Made by a program: the position numbers and the translations under genes
The notes under the pieces: model-generated
Database searches by the model: none
What the model saw: only the letters and a program-made list of their open reading frames with translations
What the model was told of the DNA's origin: nothing
Part shown: positions 18,710 through 26,724 of the stretch, piece after piece
Layout: the number at the start of each line of letters is the position of its first letter
How positions within the stretch are numbered: the stretch's first letter is position 1
From: Lysobacteraceae bacterium SCN 69-320
GTDB taxonomy: Bacteria > Pseudomonadota > Gammaproteobacteria > Xanthomonadales > Rhodanobacteraceae
Direction: 5' to 3'
Length of the DNA stretch: 64,000 nt
Assembly: GCA_001725155.1 (NCBI GenBank)
Contig: MEFP01000011.1
Coordinates: 62,001-126,000 of the forward strand

Positions 18710-19641
18710 GCGCTGGCCTGATAGGGATGACGTTGCTGCCAGTGGCGTGCGATGTCGATGCGCCGGCAGATCCAGACGCGGTCGTGGCGCGCCAGGTGAT
18801 CGAGGAAGCGCTGCAGGGCGACGAAGCGTCCGGGCCGGCCGAGCAGGCGGCAATGCATGCCGATCGACAGCATGCGCGGCGTTTCGGCGCCTTCGGCGTA
18901 CAGCAGGTCGAAGCTGTCGCGCAGGTAGTCGAAGAACTGTGTCGCCGTGTTGAAGCCCTGCGGCGTCGCGAAGCGCATGTCGTTGGCGTCCAGGGTATAC
19001 GGCACGACCAGATGCGGCCGGCGCGTGCCGTCGCTCACGGCGACCTCGGTCCAGAACGGCAGTTCGTCGCCGTAGTAGTCCGAGTCGTAGACGAAGCCGC
19101 CGTGCTCGACGACGAGGCGGCGCGTGTTGGGGCTGTCGCGGCCGGTATACCAGCCCAGCGGCGCTGCACCGGTCAGGGCGCGCTGAATGGCGACCGCTTC
19201 GGCCAGGTGCGCGCGTTCGACGGCCTCGTCGACGTTCTGGTAGTGGATCCAGCGCAGCCCGTGGCTGGCGATCTCGTGACCCAGTTCGCCGCAGGCCTGC
19301 ACGAACTCGGGATTGCGCTGCAGCGCCATCGCGACGCCGAATACGGTCAGCGGCAGGCCGCGCCGCTCGAATTCGCGCAGGATGCGCCAGACGCCGACGC
19401 GCGAGCCGTATTCGTAGATCGACTCCATGCTCAGGTGCCGCGCCGGATACGCCGCCGCGCCTATGATCTCCGACAGGAACTGCTCGCTGCCGGCGTCGCC
19501 GTGCAGCACGCAGTTCTCGCCGCCTTCCTCGTAATTGAGCACGAACTGCACCGCGACGCGGGCGCCGCCGGGCCAGTCGGCGTGGGGCGGGCGGCGGCCG
19601 TAGCCGAGGAGGTCGCGAGGGTAGGCGTCGGTGGCGGTCAT
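18706..19641 (-). CDS. puuE: Allantoinase PuuE (polysaccharide-deacetylase family)
   Basis: The 311-residue protein has the PuuE motifs: YPRDLLGYGRRPPHADWPGGARVAVQFVLNYEEGGE near the start, SMESIYEYGSRVGVWRILREF, LGHEIASHGLRWIHYQ, and a C-terminal SIGMHCRLLGRPGR. It belongs to the metal-independent allantoinase type with a NodB-like fold and converts allantoin to allantoate. The start at 19641 (MTATDAYPRDLLGYG) is fixed by homology. A long in-frame upstream extension is low complexity. It is first in the puuE-uraD pair. Confidence 0.9.
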   Translation of the reverse strand: MTATDAYPRDLLGYGRRPPHADWPGGARVAVQFVLNYEEGGENCVLHGDAGSEQFLSEIIGAAAYPARHLSMESIYEYGSRVGVWRILREFERRGLPLTVFGVAMALQRNPEFVQACGELGHEIASHGLRWIHYQNVDEAVERAHLAEAVAIQRALTGAAPLGWYTGRDSPNTRRLVVEHGGFVYDSDYYGDELPFWTEVAVSDGTRRPHLVVPYTLDANDMRFATPQGFNTATQFFDYLRDSFDLLYAEGAETPRMLSIGMHCRLLGRPGRFVALQRFLDHLARHDRVWICRRIDIARHWQQRHPYQASA

Positions 19642-19903
19642 GCGTGGCCGGGGCGCAGGGCGGGCGGCGCAGTGTCGGCGCTGGCGAGCGCGGCTGGCAA
19701 GCGCCTGCGCCGGAGCGCTGGCCGGCGCCGGGATTCGGCGGGGCAGACCGCGTCGTCGCAGCAAGGAATCGCTGTCGGCAGGGCCGCTGGCCGGCCGCGC
19801 CGCGAAACCGGGGGCGGCCGCGGCGGCAAGCGGCGCCGGTCCGTTCAGGCCAGCCTTAATGGCGATCTTGTTACAGTCCGCGCTTTCGTCTGCGGAACCC
19901 TTC

Positions 19904-21775
19904 ATGCGTGCATTCGCTGAACCGGCGCGCCGGCGCTGGCGCGCGGCAGCCACGGTCCCGTTCGCTGCGGCGGGCTGGATCGTGGTCGCGCTGTTGCTGG
20001 CCGTGCCGGCCGTGGCCTGGCTGGACCCGCTGTTCGGCGCCGGGGCCGACCCCATTCCGGCGGGCTTGGTCCACGCGCTGCTGACGAATGCCGTGCCGAT
20101 GGTCGTGCTGAGTCTGGGCCTGCTCGCAGTCAGCGGCCGCGTGCTGGGCTCGCTGCTTGCCGCCGGCGCGGCCTATGCGGCGCTGGTTACCGCGAGCACG
20201 ATCAAGCTCGAACAACTGGGCCTGCCGCTGCTGCCGGCCGACTTCGGTTTCCTGAGCTGGGGCGGCGGCGGCGCCCTGTTCCGTCATTACGTCGCTGCCG
20301 AACAGCTGGCGCTTATCGCGGGCCTGCTCGTCGCGGCGCTGCTCGCGTTCTGGCTGGAGCCGCGCCGTCTGCGCCCGGGTGCAGCCGTGCGCGGTCTGCT
20401 GGCCGTCGTGGTCGCCTGCGCCGGGGTCACCCTGTGGCGCGGCGCGGCGCCGTGGCGTTCGGCGTATGACGGCTGGAACGCGGGCTTCGAGCCCTGGTCG
20501 CCGGCCGACAGCGTCAGGCGCCTCGGCATTGCGACGAACCTGCTGGTGTTCCATTGGGAGCTCGTGCGGCCGGACCGCCAGCCGCCGGATCACGGCCGCG
20601 TGCTCGAATTCATCGCCGAACATGCCCAGGCCTTCGCGCGCAGCGCGACGGCGACCGGCGGCGAACTGCCCGACATCGTCGTCGTGCAGAGCGAATCGTT
20701 CTTCGATCCGGCGCGTCTGAACGGCGTCACGGCCGAACAGAGTCTGCCGAACTTCCGCCGCCTCGCCGCCGCCTCGGCGGCCGGCGACCTGCGCGTGCCG
20801 ACCTTCGCCGGCGGCACCATACGCACCGAGTTCGAGATGCTCAGCGGCGTGCCGCTGGCCGCCTTCCCGGGTGTGGAGTATCCGTATTTCGAGCTCGTCG
20901 ACGCGCCGATGCCGGGGCTCATGCGCACCCTGGCCGAACAGGGCTATCGCACCAGCGTGATCCATCCGAACGACGCGGCGTTCTGGAACCGCCGCGATGC
21001 GCTGAGCCGCCTCGGCGCACAGCGCTTTCTGGCCCTTGCCGACTTCGGCCACGCGCCGAAGTCCGGGCTGTTCGTCGCCGACTCGGCGCTGACCGACAAG
21101 GTGCTGGCCGAACTGGCCGACGACGGTCCGCCGCAGTTCCTGTTCGCGATCAGCATGGAAGCGCACGGGCCTTATGAAGTCAGCCCCGGTCTCGACGAGG
21201 ATCTGCTCGCCGCGATCCCGTTGCCGGAGGCGCTGGACGAATACGGCGCGCGTACCCTGCGTCATTTCCTCTACCACCTGGCCAATGCCGACCAGGAGCT
21301 CGGCCGGCTCGCACAGCATCTGCAGCAGCGCCAGCGACCGACTGTGCTGCTGTTCTACGGCGACCATCTGCCCGGGCTGCATTCGACCTTCGCCCAGCTC
21401 GGCTTCGTCGACGGCCAGGGGCCGCGCGAGCAGCCCGTGCCGTACCTGATCCTCGACAACCGCGGCAGCGCGCCGCGCTGGGAGGAGACGCGCTCGTGGA
21501 TGCTGCCGGCCGTGCTGCTGGAAGCCGCCGGCGTGGAACCTGACGCCTATCTCGCGCTGGTCGCAGCACTGCGCCGCGATCGGGCCGCGCTGCTGCCGGC
21601 CGGCGACGACCGGCCCGAGCCGCGCTTCGTCGAACTCGCGCGCCTGCGCGTGCGCGACGAATTCGATCTCGGCCAGTTCGCCACCGCGCTGGCCGCACCC
21701 GAAAGCGCCGGGGCCGCGGCGGCCTCGCCGCTGCCCGAGGTGGTCGACGAGGCGAGCGAAGCCGCGGCCAACTGA
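19904..21775 (+). CDS. LTA synthase/MdoB-type membrane sulfatase-family transferase 1
   Basis: The 623-residue protein has four or five N-terminal membrane segments up to about residue 165, then a periplasmic sulfatase/alkaline-phosphatase fold domain starting at LPDIVVVQSESFFDP. It continues with the catalytic-Thr region FAGGTIRTEFEMLSG, then VIHPNDAAFWNRR and LFYGDHLPGLHSTF. Members transfer phosphoglycerol or phosphoethanolamine to glycans or lipids, or hydrolyse such groups. The acceptor here is unknown. The ATG at 19904 is preferred. An ATG 15 codons upstream (19859) is possible. It is divergent from puuE. Confidence 0.82.
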   Translation: MRAFAEPARRRWRAAATVPFAAAGWIVVALLLAVPAVAWLDPLFGAGADPIPAGLVHALLTNAVPMVVLSLGLLAVSGRVLGSLLAAGAAYAALVTASTIKLEQLGLPLLPADFGFLSWGGGGALFRHYVAAEQLALIAGLLVAALLAFWLEPRRLRPGAAVRGLLAVVVACAGVTLWRGAAPWRSAYDGWNAGFEPWSPADSVRRLGIATNLLVFHWELVRPDRQPPDHGRVLEFIAEHAQAFARSATATGGELPDIVVVQSESFFDPARLNGVTAEQSLPNFRRLAAASAAGDLRVPTFAGGTIRTEFEMLSGVPLAAFPGVEYPYFELVDAPMPGLMRTLAEQGYRTSVIHPNDAAFWNRRDALSRLGAQRFLALADFGHAPKSGLFVADSALTDKVLAELADDGPPQFLFAISMEAHGPYEVSPGLDEDLLAAIPLPEALDEYGARTLRHFLYHLANADQELGRLAQHLQQRQRPTVLLFYGDHLPGLHSTFAQLGFVDGQGPREQPVPYLILDNRGSAPRWEETRSWMLPAVLLEAAGVEPDAYLALVAALRRDRAALLPAGDDRPEPRFVELARLRVRDEFDLGQFATALAAPESAGAAAASPLPEVVDEASEAAAN

Positions 21776-22235
21776 GCTGTCCTTGCCGGCCGTGCCGGTG
21801 CGCGTTTTCGCGCAATCTGCGCAGGTGCGCCGCCGCAACGTCGCGGCAGCGTTCCGGCTGTCGTGAAATCCTTGAAATAATTTCAATCGCACGTCGCGTG
21901 GCCGATGCGGCGTCGCCGCGAAAAAATTTCACGCCCGCGGCGGCGGTCGGTGCCGCCGGCGCCGGATCGCGCTACTTTCGTCACGCGATTTGACAAACGC
22001 CAGCCCGGATTTCACGTCTCGTCGATTTTCGATCGCGGATCCTCAGGCCGCCTGCATCGCGTTCGTGATACACAAATTTACTTTTATCGTACGTATCTTT
22101 TGTTAACTCACCGTTCCTGCGCGAGTCGTGCCCGGGAATGCAATGCTTGCAGCGAATCCGCACGTCGGCAGCGTCGGCCCGATTCTTCGGGCGAGCCGGC
22201 CGGGTTCATCCCACTGAACTTTCAGGGAGTTCATC
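21776..22235. promoter_or_regulatory. AT-rich upstream region of module 2
   Basis: No gene is evident. The stretch at about 22050-22115 is strongly AT-rich for this genome (CACAAATTTACTTTTATCG, then TCTTTTGTTAACTC), typical of a promoter. The A3 roadblock gene starts 120 bases downstream behind an AGGGAG site. No TAGG/CCTA cluster like that of module 1 is seen. Confidence 0.4.
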
Positions 22236-22679
22236 ATGCTGTTCGCATCGTCCGGCGTCGGGCCGGAGCGGGTTGCTGTCGAGCGGACCGTGCCGCCTTC
22301 GCTCGCGCAGTCCTGTAGCGCCGAATTGCAGCTGCTGCTGCAGAAGTCGCCGGCCATACGCTTTGCCTGCCTTTCGCTGACCGATGGCCGGCCGTTCGCG
22401 TTCGCCGGCAGCGACGAGGCCAGGCTGGCGCCGCGTCTTGCCGCAATCACTGCGTCGTTCCTCGGCCTCAGCGAGTCGTTCGCCAAGGAGAGCCAGAGCG
22501 GGCGCTGCACGCATACGACGATCTCCACCGAGAACGGCACGATCGTCGTCGTGAAGGTGGCTGCGCGTACGCGCGGCATGGCGCTGTCCATCGGCGCCGA
22601 CCGCTACGAGAACCTCGCCCTGGTGCTGCGTCGCACGCTGGACGCCGCCGACGCGGTCGCCGCGCGCCTCGATGCCTGA
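22236..22679 (+). CDS. Roadblock/LC7-type protein A3, module 2
   Basis: The ATG at 22236 follows AGGGAG. The 147-residue product has the A-type pattern: LLQKSPAIRFACLSLTDGRPFA, RLAAITASFLGLSESFAKES, TTISTENGTIVVVKVAAR, then LVLRRTLDAADAVAARL. It opens the second module and precedes the B-type roadblock gene by 75 bases, the same order as 11594/12111 in module 1. Confidence 0.8.
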   Translation: MLFASSGVGPERVAVERTVPPSLAQSCSAELQLLLQKSPAIRFACLSLTDGRPFAFAGSDEARLAPRLAAITASFLGLSESFAKESQSGRCTHTTISTENGTIVVVKVAARTRGMALSIGADRYENLALVLRRTLDAADAVAARLDA

Positions 22680-22754
22680 ACCTGCGCCGCGGTCTGCGTG
22701 ACCTCCCGCTCCCTGCACCACCTCCTCGCCCATCCCCAACGAAAGGAAGACACT

Positions 22755-23111
22755 GTGGCAAAGATCAGCCTGGAATCCCTGCGCAACATCGACGGCTATT
22801 TGGCTGCGGCCCTGGTCGACGGCGACAGCGGCATGATGCTCGCCGGCGACGGCACTGCGATCAATCTGGAAGTCGCTGCCGCCGGCAATACGGAAGTCGT
22901 GCGCGCCAAGCGCCGCGTCGCCGCCAGCCTCAAGCTCAACGACACGGTCGAGGACATCCTGATCAGCCTGGGCAAGCAGTACCACCTGATCCGTCCGCTG
23001 GAGTCCAACCAGAAGCTGTTCCTCTATCTCGTGCTGGATCGCGCCAGGTCGAATCTCGCCATGGCGCGCCACGAACTGCGCAGTTTCGAGAAGTCGCTGG
23101 ACTTCGCCTGA
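22755..23111 (+). CDS. Roadblock/LC7-type protein B2, module 2 (GTG start)
   Basis: The start is GTG at 22755 behind a strong GAAAGGAAG site. It gives a 118-residue protein collinear with B1 from its first residue ([V/M][19 protein letters not shown]). The core matches B1: [41 protein letters not shown]. The longer frame from 22698 adds only unrelated sequence. The high conservation between B1 and B2 implies strong constraint on the interaction surface. Confidence 0.83.
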   Translation: MAKISLESLRNIDGYLAAALVDGDSGMMLAGDGTAINLEVAAAGNTEVVRAKRRVAASLKLNDTVEDILISLGKQYHLIRPLESNQKLFLYLVLDRARSNLAMARHELRSFEKSLDFA

Positions 23112-23171
23112 TGTCGCATCGCGGGGTCCGACGGGCCCCGCCCGCCCCCCGCGAACGGATTGCGGAGATTG

Positions 23172-24149
23172 ATGGATATTCGCCTATGCACGGTTCGGCT
23201 GGATGCGCGCGCGCAGCAGCGTACGAACCTGGCCGCCGGACTGCTGGCCGCCCATGGCTATCGTGCGGAAGTCGTTGCCTGGGACGGCGCCGGTTGCGCG
23301 CTGCTGCTCGTCGCGCTGGACAGCGAGCAGGGACGGCGCAGCGCCGAGCTCGCGCGGGTCCGCGGCATTCCGGTGCTCGCGCTGTCGCCCGATGGCCGCG
23401 GTACCTGCGACGGGATCGTCGCGATCGAGTCCGAGGGCACCGCGGCGACCTTGGCAGCGGCCATGTATCGGCTGCTGGCACGGCACGGAACAAACGACAG
23501 CACGCCGCCGGCAGGCAGGCCCTCACGCCCTGCCGACGAGCGGCGCGCAAAGCCCCGCGGCGGCTCCGACCTCGCGCTGGTGCGCCTTGCACGGGATTCC
23601 CGATTGCGTCGCGGCGACGTCGAGGCGACCATGCGTGGCCGCACGATCCGGATTCATGCGGACAGCGGCCGCGTGACGGCGCAGAGTCTCAGCGATCTGC
23701 TCAGCGTGCGCGATCTGCTCGGTGTCGCGGGCTGGGCGTTCGGCGTGCAGGCTGGGGGCAGGAATCTGCCGCCGGCCGGCGAGGTCAGCGCCAGCCTCGA
23801 TGCGTTCTATGTGGTCGGCGCCCTGCGTGTGCAGGCGGTGTTGCCGGCGTTTCCGGATCGCCCCGTGGAGCTGCGCGACTGGCCGGATCTCGGCACGGCG
23901 CCGGAGGCTGTGGTTGCGCTGCAGGTCGCCCGCCTGCTGAGCAGGCGCGGCGCAGGTTGGCGCGCGTCGGCGCAGGCGGCCGGTCTGGACGCCGGCGAAG
24001 TCAACGCCTGCCTGTGGGCTTTCGCCGCGGCGCATCTGCTGGCGCTGCCGCAGGCGGTGGCCCAGCCGCCGCCGGCGCCGCGCCGTTTCGGCGAGCGTGT
24101 GATGAGCGGCCTCGCGCGGCGCTTCGGGCTGACCTGGCGACAGGTCTAG
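23172..24149 (+). CDS. Uncharacterised roadblock-GTPase-associated protein, copy 2
   Basis: The ATG at 23172 follows CGGAGATT. The 325-residue protein is the paralogue of 12539-13477. The N-terminal alpha/beta part reads NLAAGLLAAHGYRAEVVAWDGAGCALLLVALD and GIPVLALSP. The middle has SLSDLLSVRDLLGVAGWAFG. The C-terminal half has LDAFYVVGALRVQAVLPAFPDRPVELRDWPDLG and a helical tail. No enzyme motif is visible. The N-terminus looks like a receiver or nucleotide-binding fold without catalytic residues. It lies 60 bases after B2 and 44 bases before the GTPase. Confidence 0.76.
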   Translation: MDIRLCTVRLDARAQQRTNLAAGLLAAHGYRAEVVAWDGAGCALLLVALDSEQGRRSAELARVRGIPVLALSPDGRGTCDGIVAIESEGTAATLAAAMYRLLARHGTNDSTPPAGRPSRPADERRAKPRGGSDLALVRLARDSRLRRGDVEATMRGRTIRIHADSGRVTAQSLSDLLSVRDLLGVAGWAFGVQAGGRNLPPAGEVSASLDAFYVVGALRVQAVLPAFPDRPVELRDWPDLGTAPEAVVALQVARLLSRRGAGWRASAQAAGLDAGEVNACLWAFAAAHLLALPQAVAQPPPAPRRFGERVMSGLARRFGLTWRQV

Positions 24150-24193
24150 CGGTTCGGCAGGACGGTCATGGCGGATACGGGTAGCGGGAACGC

Positions 24194-24739
24194 ATGTACG
24201 CGAACGAATTGAGCGCTGAGCAGACGATCAAGCTGGTGCTGGCCGGACCGGTCGGGGCCGGCAAGACCACGGCGATCCGCTCGATCGCCGACAGCGAGCC
24301 CGTCTCGACCGAGATGCCACTGCCGGACGGCCCGATCGGCGACAAGACCACCACGACGGTGGCGCTGGATTTCGCCACCGTGATGCTCGACGACGGCCAG
24401 CCGCTGTTCGTTTACGGCCTTCCGGGGCAGGAGCATTTCGCGTTCCTGCGGCCGATGATGCTCGAAGGCGCGCTCGGCGTGATCCTGCTGCTCGACGGCG
24501 CAGCAGCGGACATCGCCGCGCAGTGCATGCACTGGCTGGTGTCGCTGCGCGAGACCGACCCGGCGATTGCCGTCGTCGTCGGCGTGACCCGCACCGACGT
24601 CGCCGCGTCGTTCGACCTCGGCGTGTTGCGTGCGGCCGTGCGCGCCTGCGGCGCGGCGATTCCGATATTCACGTTCGACGCGCGCGATGGCGCGCAGACC
24701 GCACAGCTCGTCCGCGCGCTGCTGCTGCAGTTGGACTGA
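24194..24739 (+). CDS. Small Ras/MglA-like GTPase, module 2
   Basis: The 181-residue paralogue of 9099-9653 has a P-loop GPVGAGKT (~18-25), VSTEMPLPDGPIGDKTTTTVALDF in the switch I region, YGLPGQEHF as G3, GVTRTD as G4 and FTFDARDGAQTAQLVRALL at the end. As in copy 1, the G3 Asp is missing and N-K of NKxD is replaced. Because both copies share these changes they are family traits, not decay. It is co-directional with the roadblock genes and is followed after 7 bases by an unknown gene. Confidence 0.82.
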   Translation: MYANELSAEQTIKLVLAGPVGAGKTTAIRSIADSEPVSTEMPLPDGPIGDKTTTTVALDFATVMLDDGQPLFVYGLPGQEHFAFLRPMMLEGALGVILLLDGAAADIAAQCMHWLVSLRETDPAIAVVVGVTRTDVAASFDLGVLRAAVRACGAAIPIFTFDARDGAQTAQLVRALLLQLD

Positions 24740-24746
24740 GCCGCGC

Positions 24747-25667
24747 ATGGCACAGGAAATCGTCGCCGCGTTCGCGCGGGCCGGCCTGCCGCTCCGCGGC
24801 GCGCTTGCCGACATGCTGGACGAGCATTTCAGTCATCACACCGAGCGGCGCGGCTGCGGCTACACCCAGGCCACGCGCTACCTCGCGCCGCTGATCAATA
24901 CGCCGCGCGACCCGCTGGCCGGCACCGATCTCGAACTGTTCGCCGATTGGCCGCGGGCCGAAACCGAGCGATTGGCCGCACGCGCAATGGCAGCCGGCTG
25001 GGCGCAGGGCTGGCGCTGCCTGGATCTGCCCGGCGCACCGCTGGCATCGCTCGACGACGGTCCGCTGCTGGCGGAACTCCGGACCCTGCGGCCGCGCGTG
25101 GATGCGGTGCGGGCGACGCTCGTATTCGAGGAGAGCCTGCTGTTCGTCGATTTGCTGCGCGACCTGCTCGGCGGCAGTGAACGCCCGGCGCCGGTGCTGC
25201 CGGTCATGCGCGAGAAGCCGGCCATCGGCAGCTGCTCGCAGGCCGAGGAGTATTTCCTGGAGATCGCACAGCGGCGCATACGCCGCGGCGGCGCGGTCAA
25301 TACCGTCGTCGACGACGACGGCCGGCCGCTGCTGCTGGAGAAGGTCGGTCTCGGCGAGTCCCACTCGGCGCTCGTGGTGGAGCCGCTGCGCCTGGGCGAG
25401 GTATGGATTCCGCCCGGCGCGCTGTGCGCGCTGCGCTATGTCGATCCGTTGCCGCCGGCGCGCCGCACGCGCAACGGATCGTGCTTCTCCTTTCGGGCGC
25501 TTGCCGAGGTGCGTTTTCTCCGGCTGACGACCCTGGCGGTGGCACCGCAGGCGCGCAAGCGCGCTTTCGGGCCGCAGCTGCGTGCGCAACTGCAGGCCAA
25601 CATGCTCTCGCCGCTGACCTGCACGATGGAGCAGCTGCGCTGTTTCGCCGAGGAGCAGCTGCAATGA
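24747..25667 (+). CDS. Uncharacterised protein between GTPase and HDAC-like gene
   Basis: I do not recognise this 306-residue protein. It starts MAQEIVAAFARAGLPLRGALADML, is soluble and mixed alpha/beta, and has a charged middle (FEESLLFVDLLRDLLGG) and a beta-rich C-terminal half (VNTVVDDDGRPLLLEKVGLGESHSALVVEPLRLGEVWIPPG). It contains GNGSCFSFRALAEVRFLRLTTLA-like text near residue 255. It begins 7 bases after the GTPase stop, and its own stop overlaps the HDAC-like start in an ATGA, so it is co-translated with both. It may be the link between the GTPase switch and the deacetylase. Confidence 0.72.
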   Translation: MAQEIVAAFARAGLPLRGALADMLDEHFSHHTERRGCGYTQATRYLAPLINTPRDPLAGTDLELFADWPRAETERLAARAMAAGWAQGWRCLDLPGAPLASLDDGPLLAELRTLRPRVDAVRATLVFEESLLFVDLLRDLLGGSERPAPVLPVMREKPAIGSCSQAEEYFLEIAQRRIRRGGAVNTVVDDDGRPLLLEKVGLGESHSALVVEPLRLGEVWIPPGALCALRYVDPLPPARRTRNGSCFSFRALAEVRFLRLTTLAVAPQARKRAFGPQLRAQLQANMLSPLTCTMEQLRCFAEEQLQ

Positions 25668-26557
25668 CGGCCGGGCGCGAGCTGCGCGTGTTCTACTCGA
25701 CGGCCTATGCGCCGGTCTCGCAGCCCGCGCTGCAGCGCCTGGCGCTTGCAGCCGGATTGCTCGCACGCCGCGGGCTCGCGCAGTTGCAGGCGCCTGCAGC
25801 GGTCACGCGCGCGGCATTGCACGGTCTGCACTGCGAGCGCTATCTGGACGCGTTCTTCGACGGCACCGAGCCGCTGGCTTCCAGTCAGGGCGTGCCCTGG
25901 TCCGCGGTGCTGCGCGACGCGACCCTGGCCATGCTCGGCGGTCAGATCGACGGCGCGCAGCACGCGCTGCGCACGGGGGTGGCGATGAACCTGGCGCGCG
26001 GTTTCCATCATGCCGTGTATGCGCGCGGTTCGGGTTTCTGTGCGATCAACGGTCTGGCGCTGCTCGCGCATGCGATGCCGGAGCGGCGCATCGCCGTGCT
26101 CGACTGTGACGAACACGGCGGCAACGGCACGGAAGAATTCGCCGCGAAGCTGGATAACCTACACGCCGTGTCGATCTTCGGCACGCGCTTCGGCTGCTAC
26201 GGCGGCGTGCGTTCCTGGGCGTTTCCGGTGCGCGTGCGCGAGCAGGGCTTCGACACGTACCTCGACGCGCTGCACCAGGCCGTGGAGATCATCGCGGGCT
26301 GCCGGCCGGACCTGCTGGTCTATCAGGCCGGCGTCGACTGCCACAGCAATGACCCGAAGAATCAGGCCGGGCTGAGCACGCGCGAGCTGTTCCAGCGCGA
26401 TCTTTTCGTGTTCAAGTCCGCCGGCCTGCTGCAGCTGCCCGTGCTGTTCCTCGTCGGCGGCGGCTATCAGCGCGCGCGGCGCGTCGCGCAGCTCAATCTC
26501 AATACGGTCGCCGCCGCGCATGCGGCGCTGGGTCTGCGGCGCCGCGGCAGCGAATAG
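25664..26557 (+). CDS. Histone deacetylase family (Zn amidohydrolase fold) protein
   Basis: The 297-residue protein has the arginase/deacetylase motifs: [24 protein letters not shown] (catalytic His pair), [16 protein letters not shown] (Zn Asp and His), [14 protein letters not shown] (second Zn Asp) and VGGGYQ. All Zn ligands appear present, so it should be active. Bacterial relatives remove acyl groups from lysine, polyamines or acetoin-like substrates. The substrate is unknown here. The ATGA overlap ties it to the preceding unknown gene and so to GTPase module 2. Confidence 0.85.
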   Translation: MTAGRELRVFYSTAYAPVSQPALQRLALAAGLLARRGLAQLQAPAAVTRAALHGLHCERYLDAFFDGTEPLASSQGVPWSAVLRDATLAMLGGQIDGAQHALRTGVAMNLARGFHHAVYARGSGFCAINGLALLAHAMPERRIAVLDCDEHGGNGTEEFAAKLDNLHAVSIFGTRFGCYGGVRSWAFPVRVREQGFDTYLDALHQAVEIIAGCRPDLLVYQAGVDCHSNDPKNQAGLSTRELFQRDLFVFKSAGLLQLPVLFLVGGGYQRARRVAQLNLNTVAAAHAALGLRRRGSE

Positions 26558-26724
26558 CGTTTTCGACCGGGGAATGCGGGGGGCGGCGCGCCGGTACCCG
26601 GCGCTCCCGCCGCCGCGACGGCCGCGGCTGCAGCGTCGCTGAACGCGCCATGCCGGCGCCGCGGCGAGCGCGGCCGGCTATGGCACACTCGCCGGCCGTC
26701 GCCCCCGACAGGACTGGACTGCCG

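Noticed and set aside
19871-21892. 673-codon minus-strand frame opposite the LTA-synthase-type gene
   Set aside because: His/Arg/Gln-rich shadow without domains. The plus-strand protein has membrane segments and sulfatase motifs.
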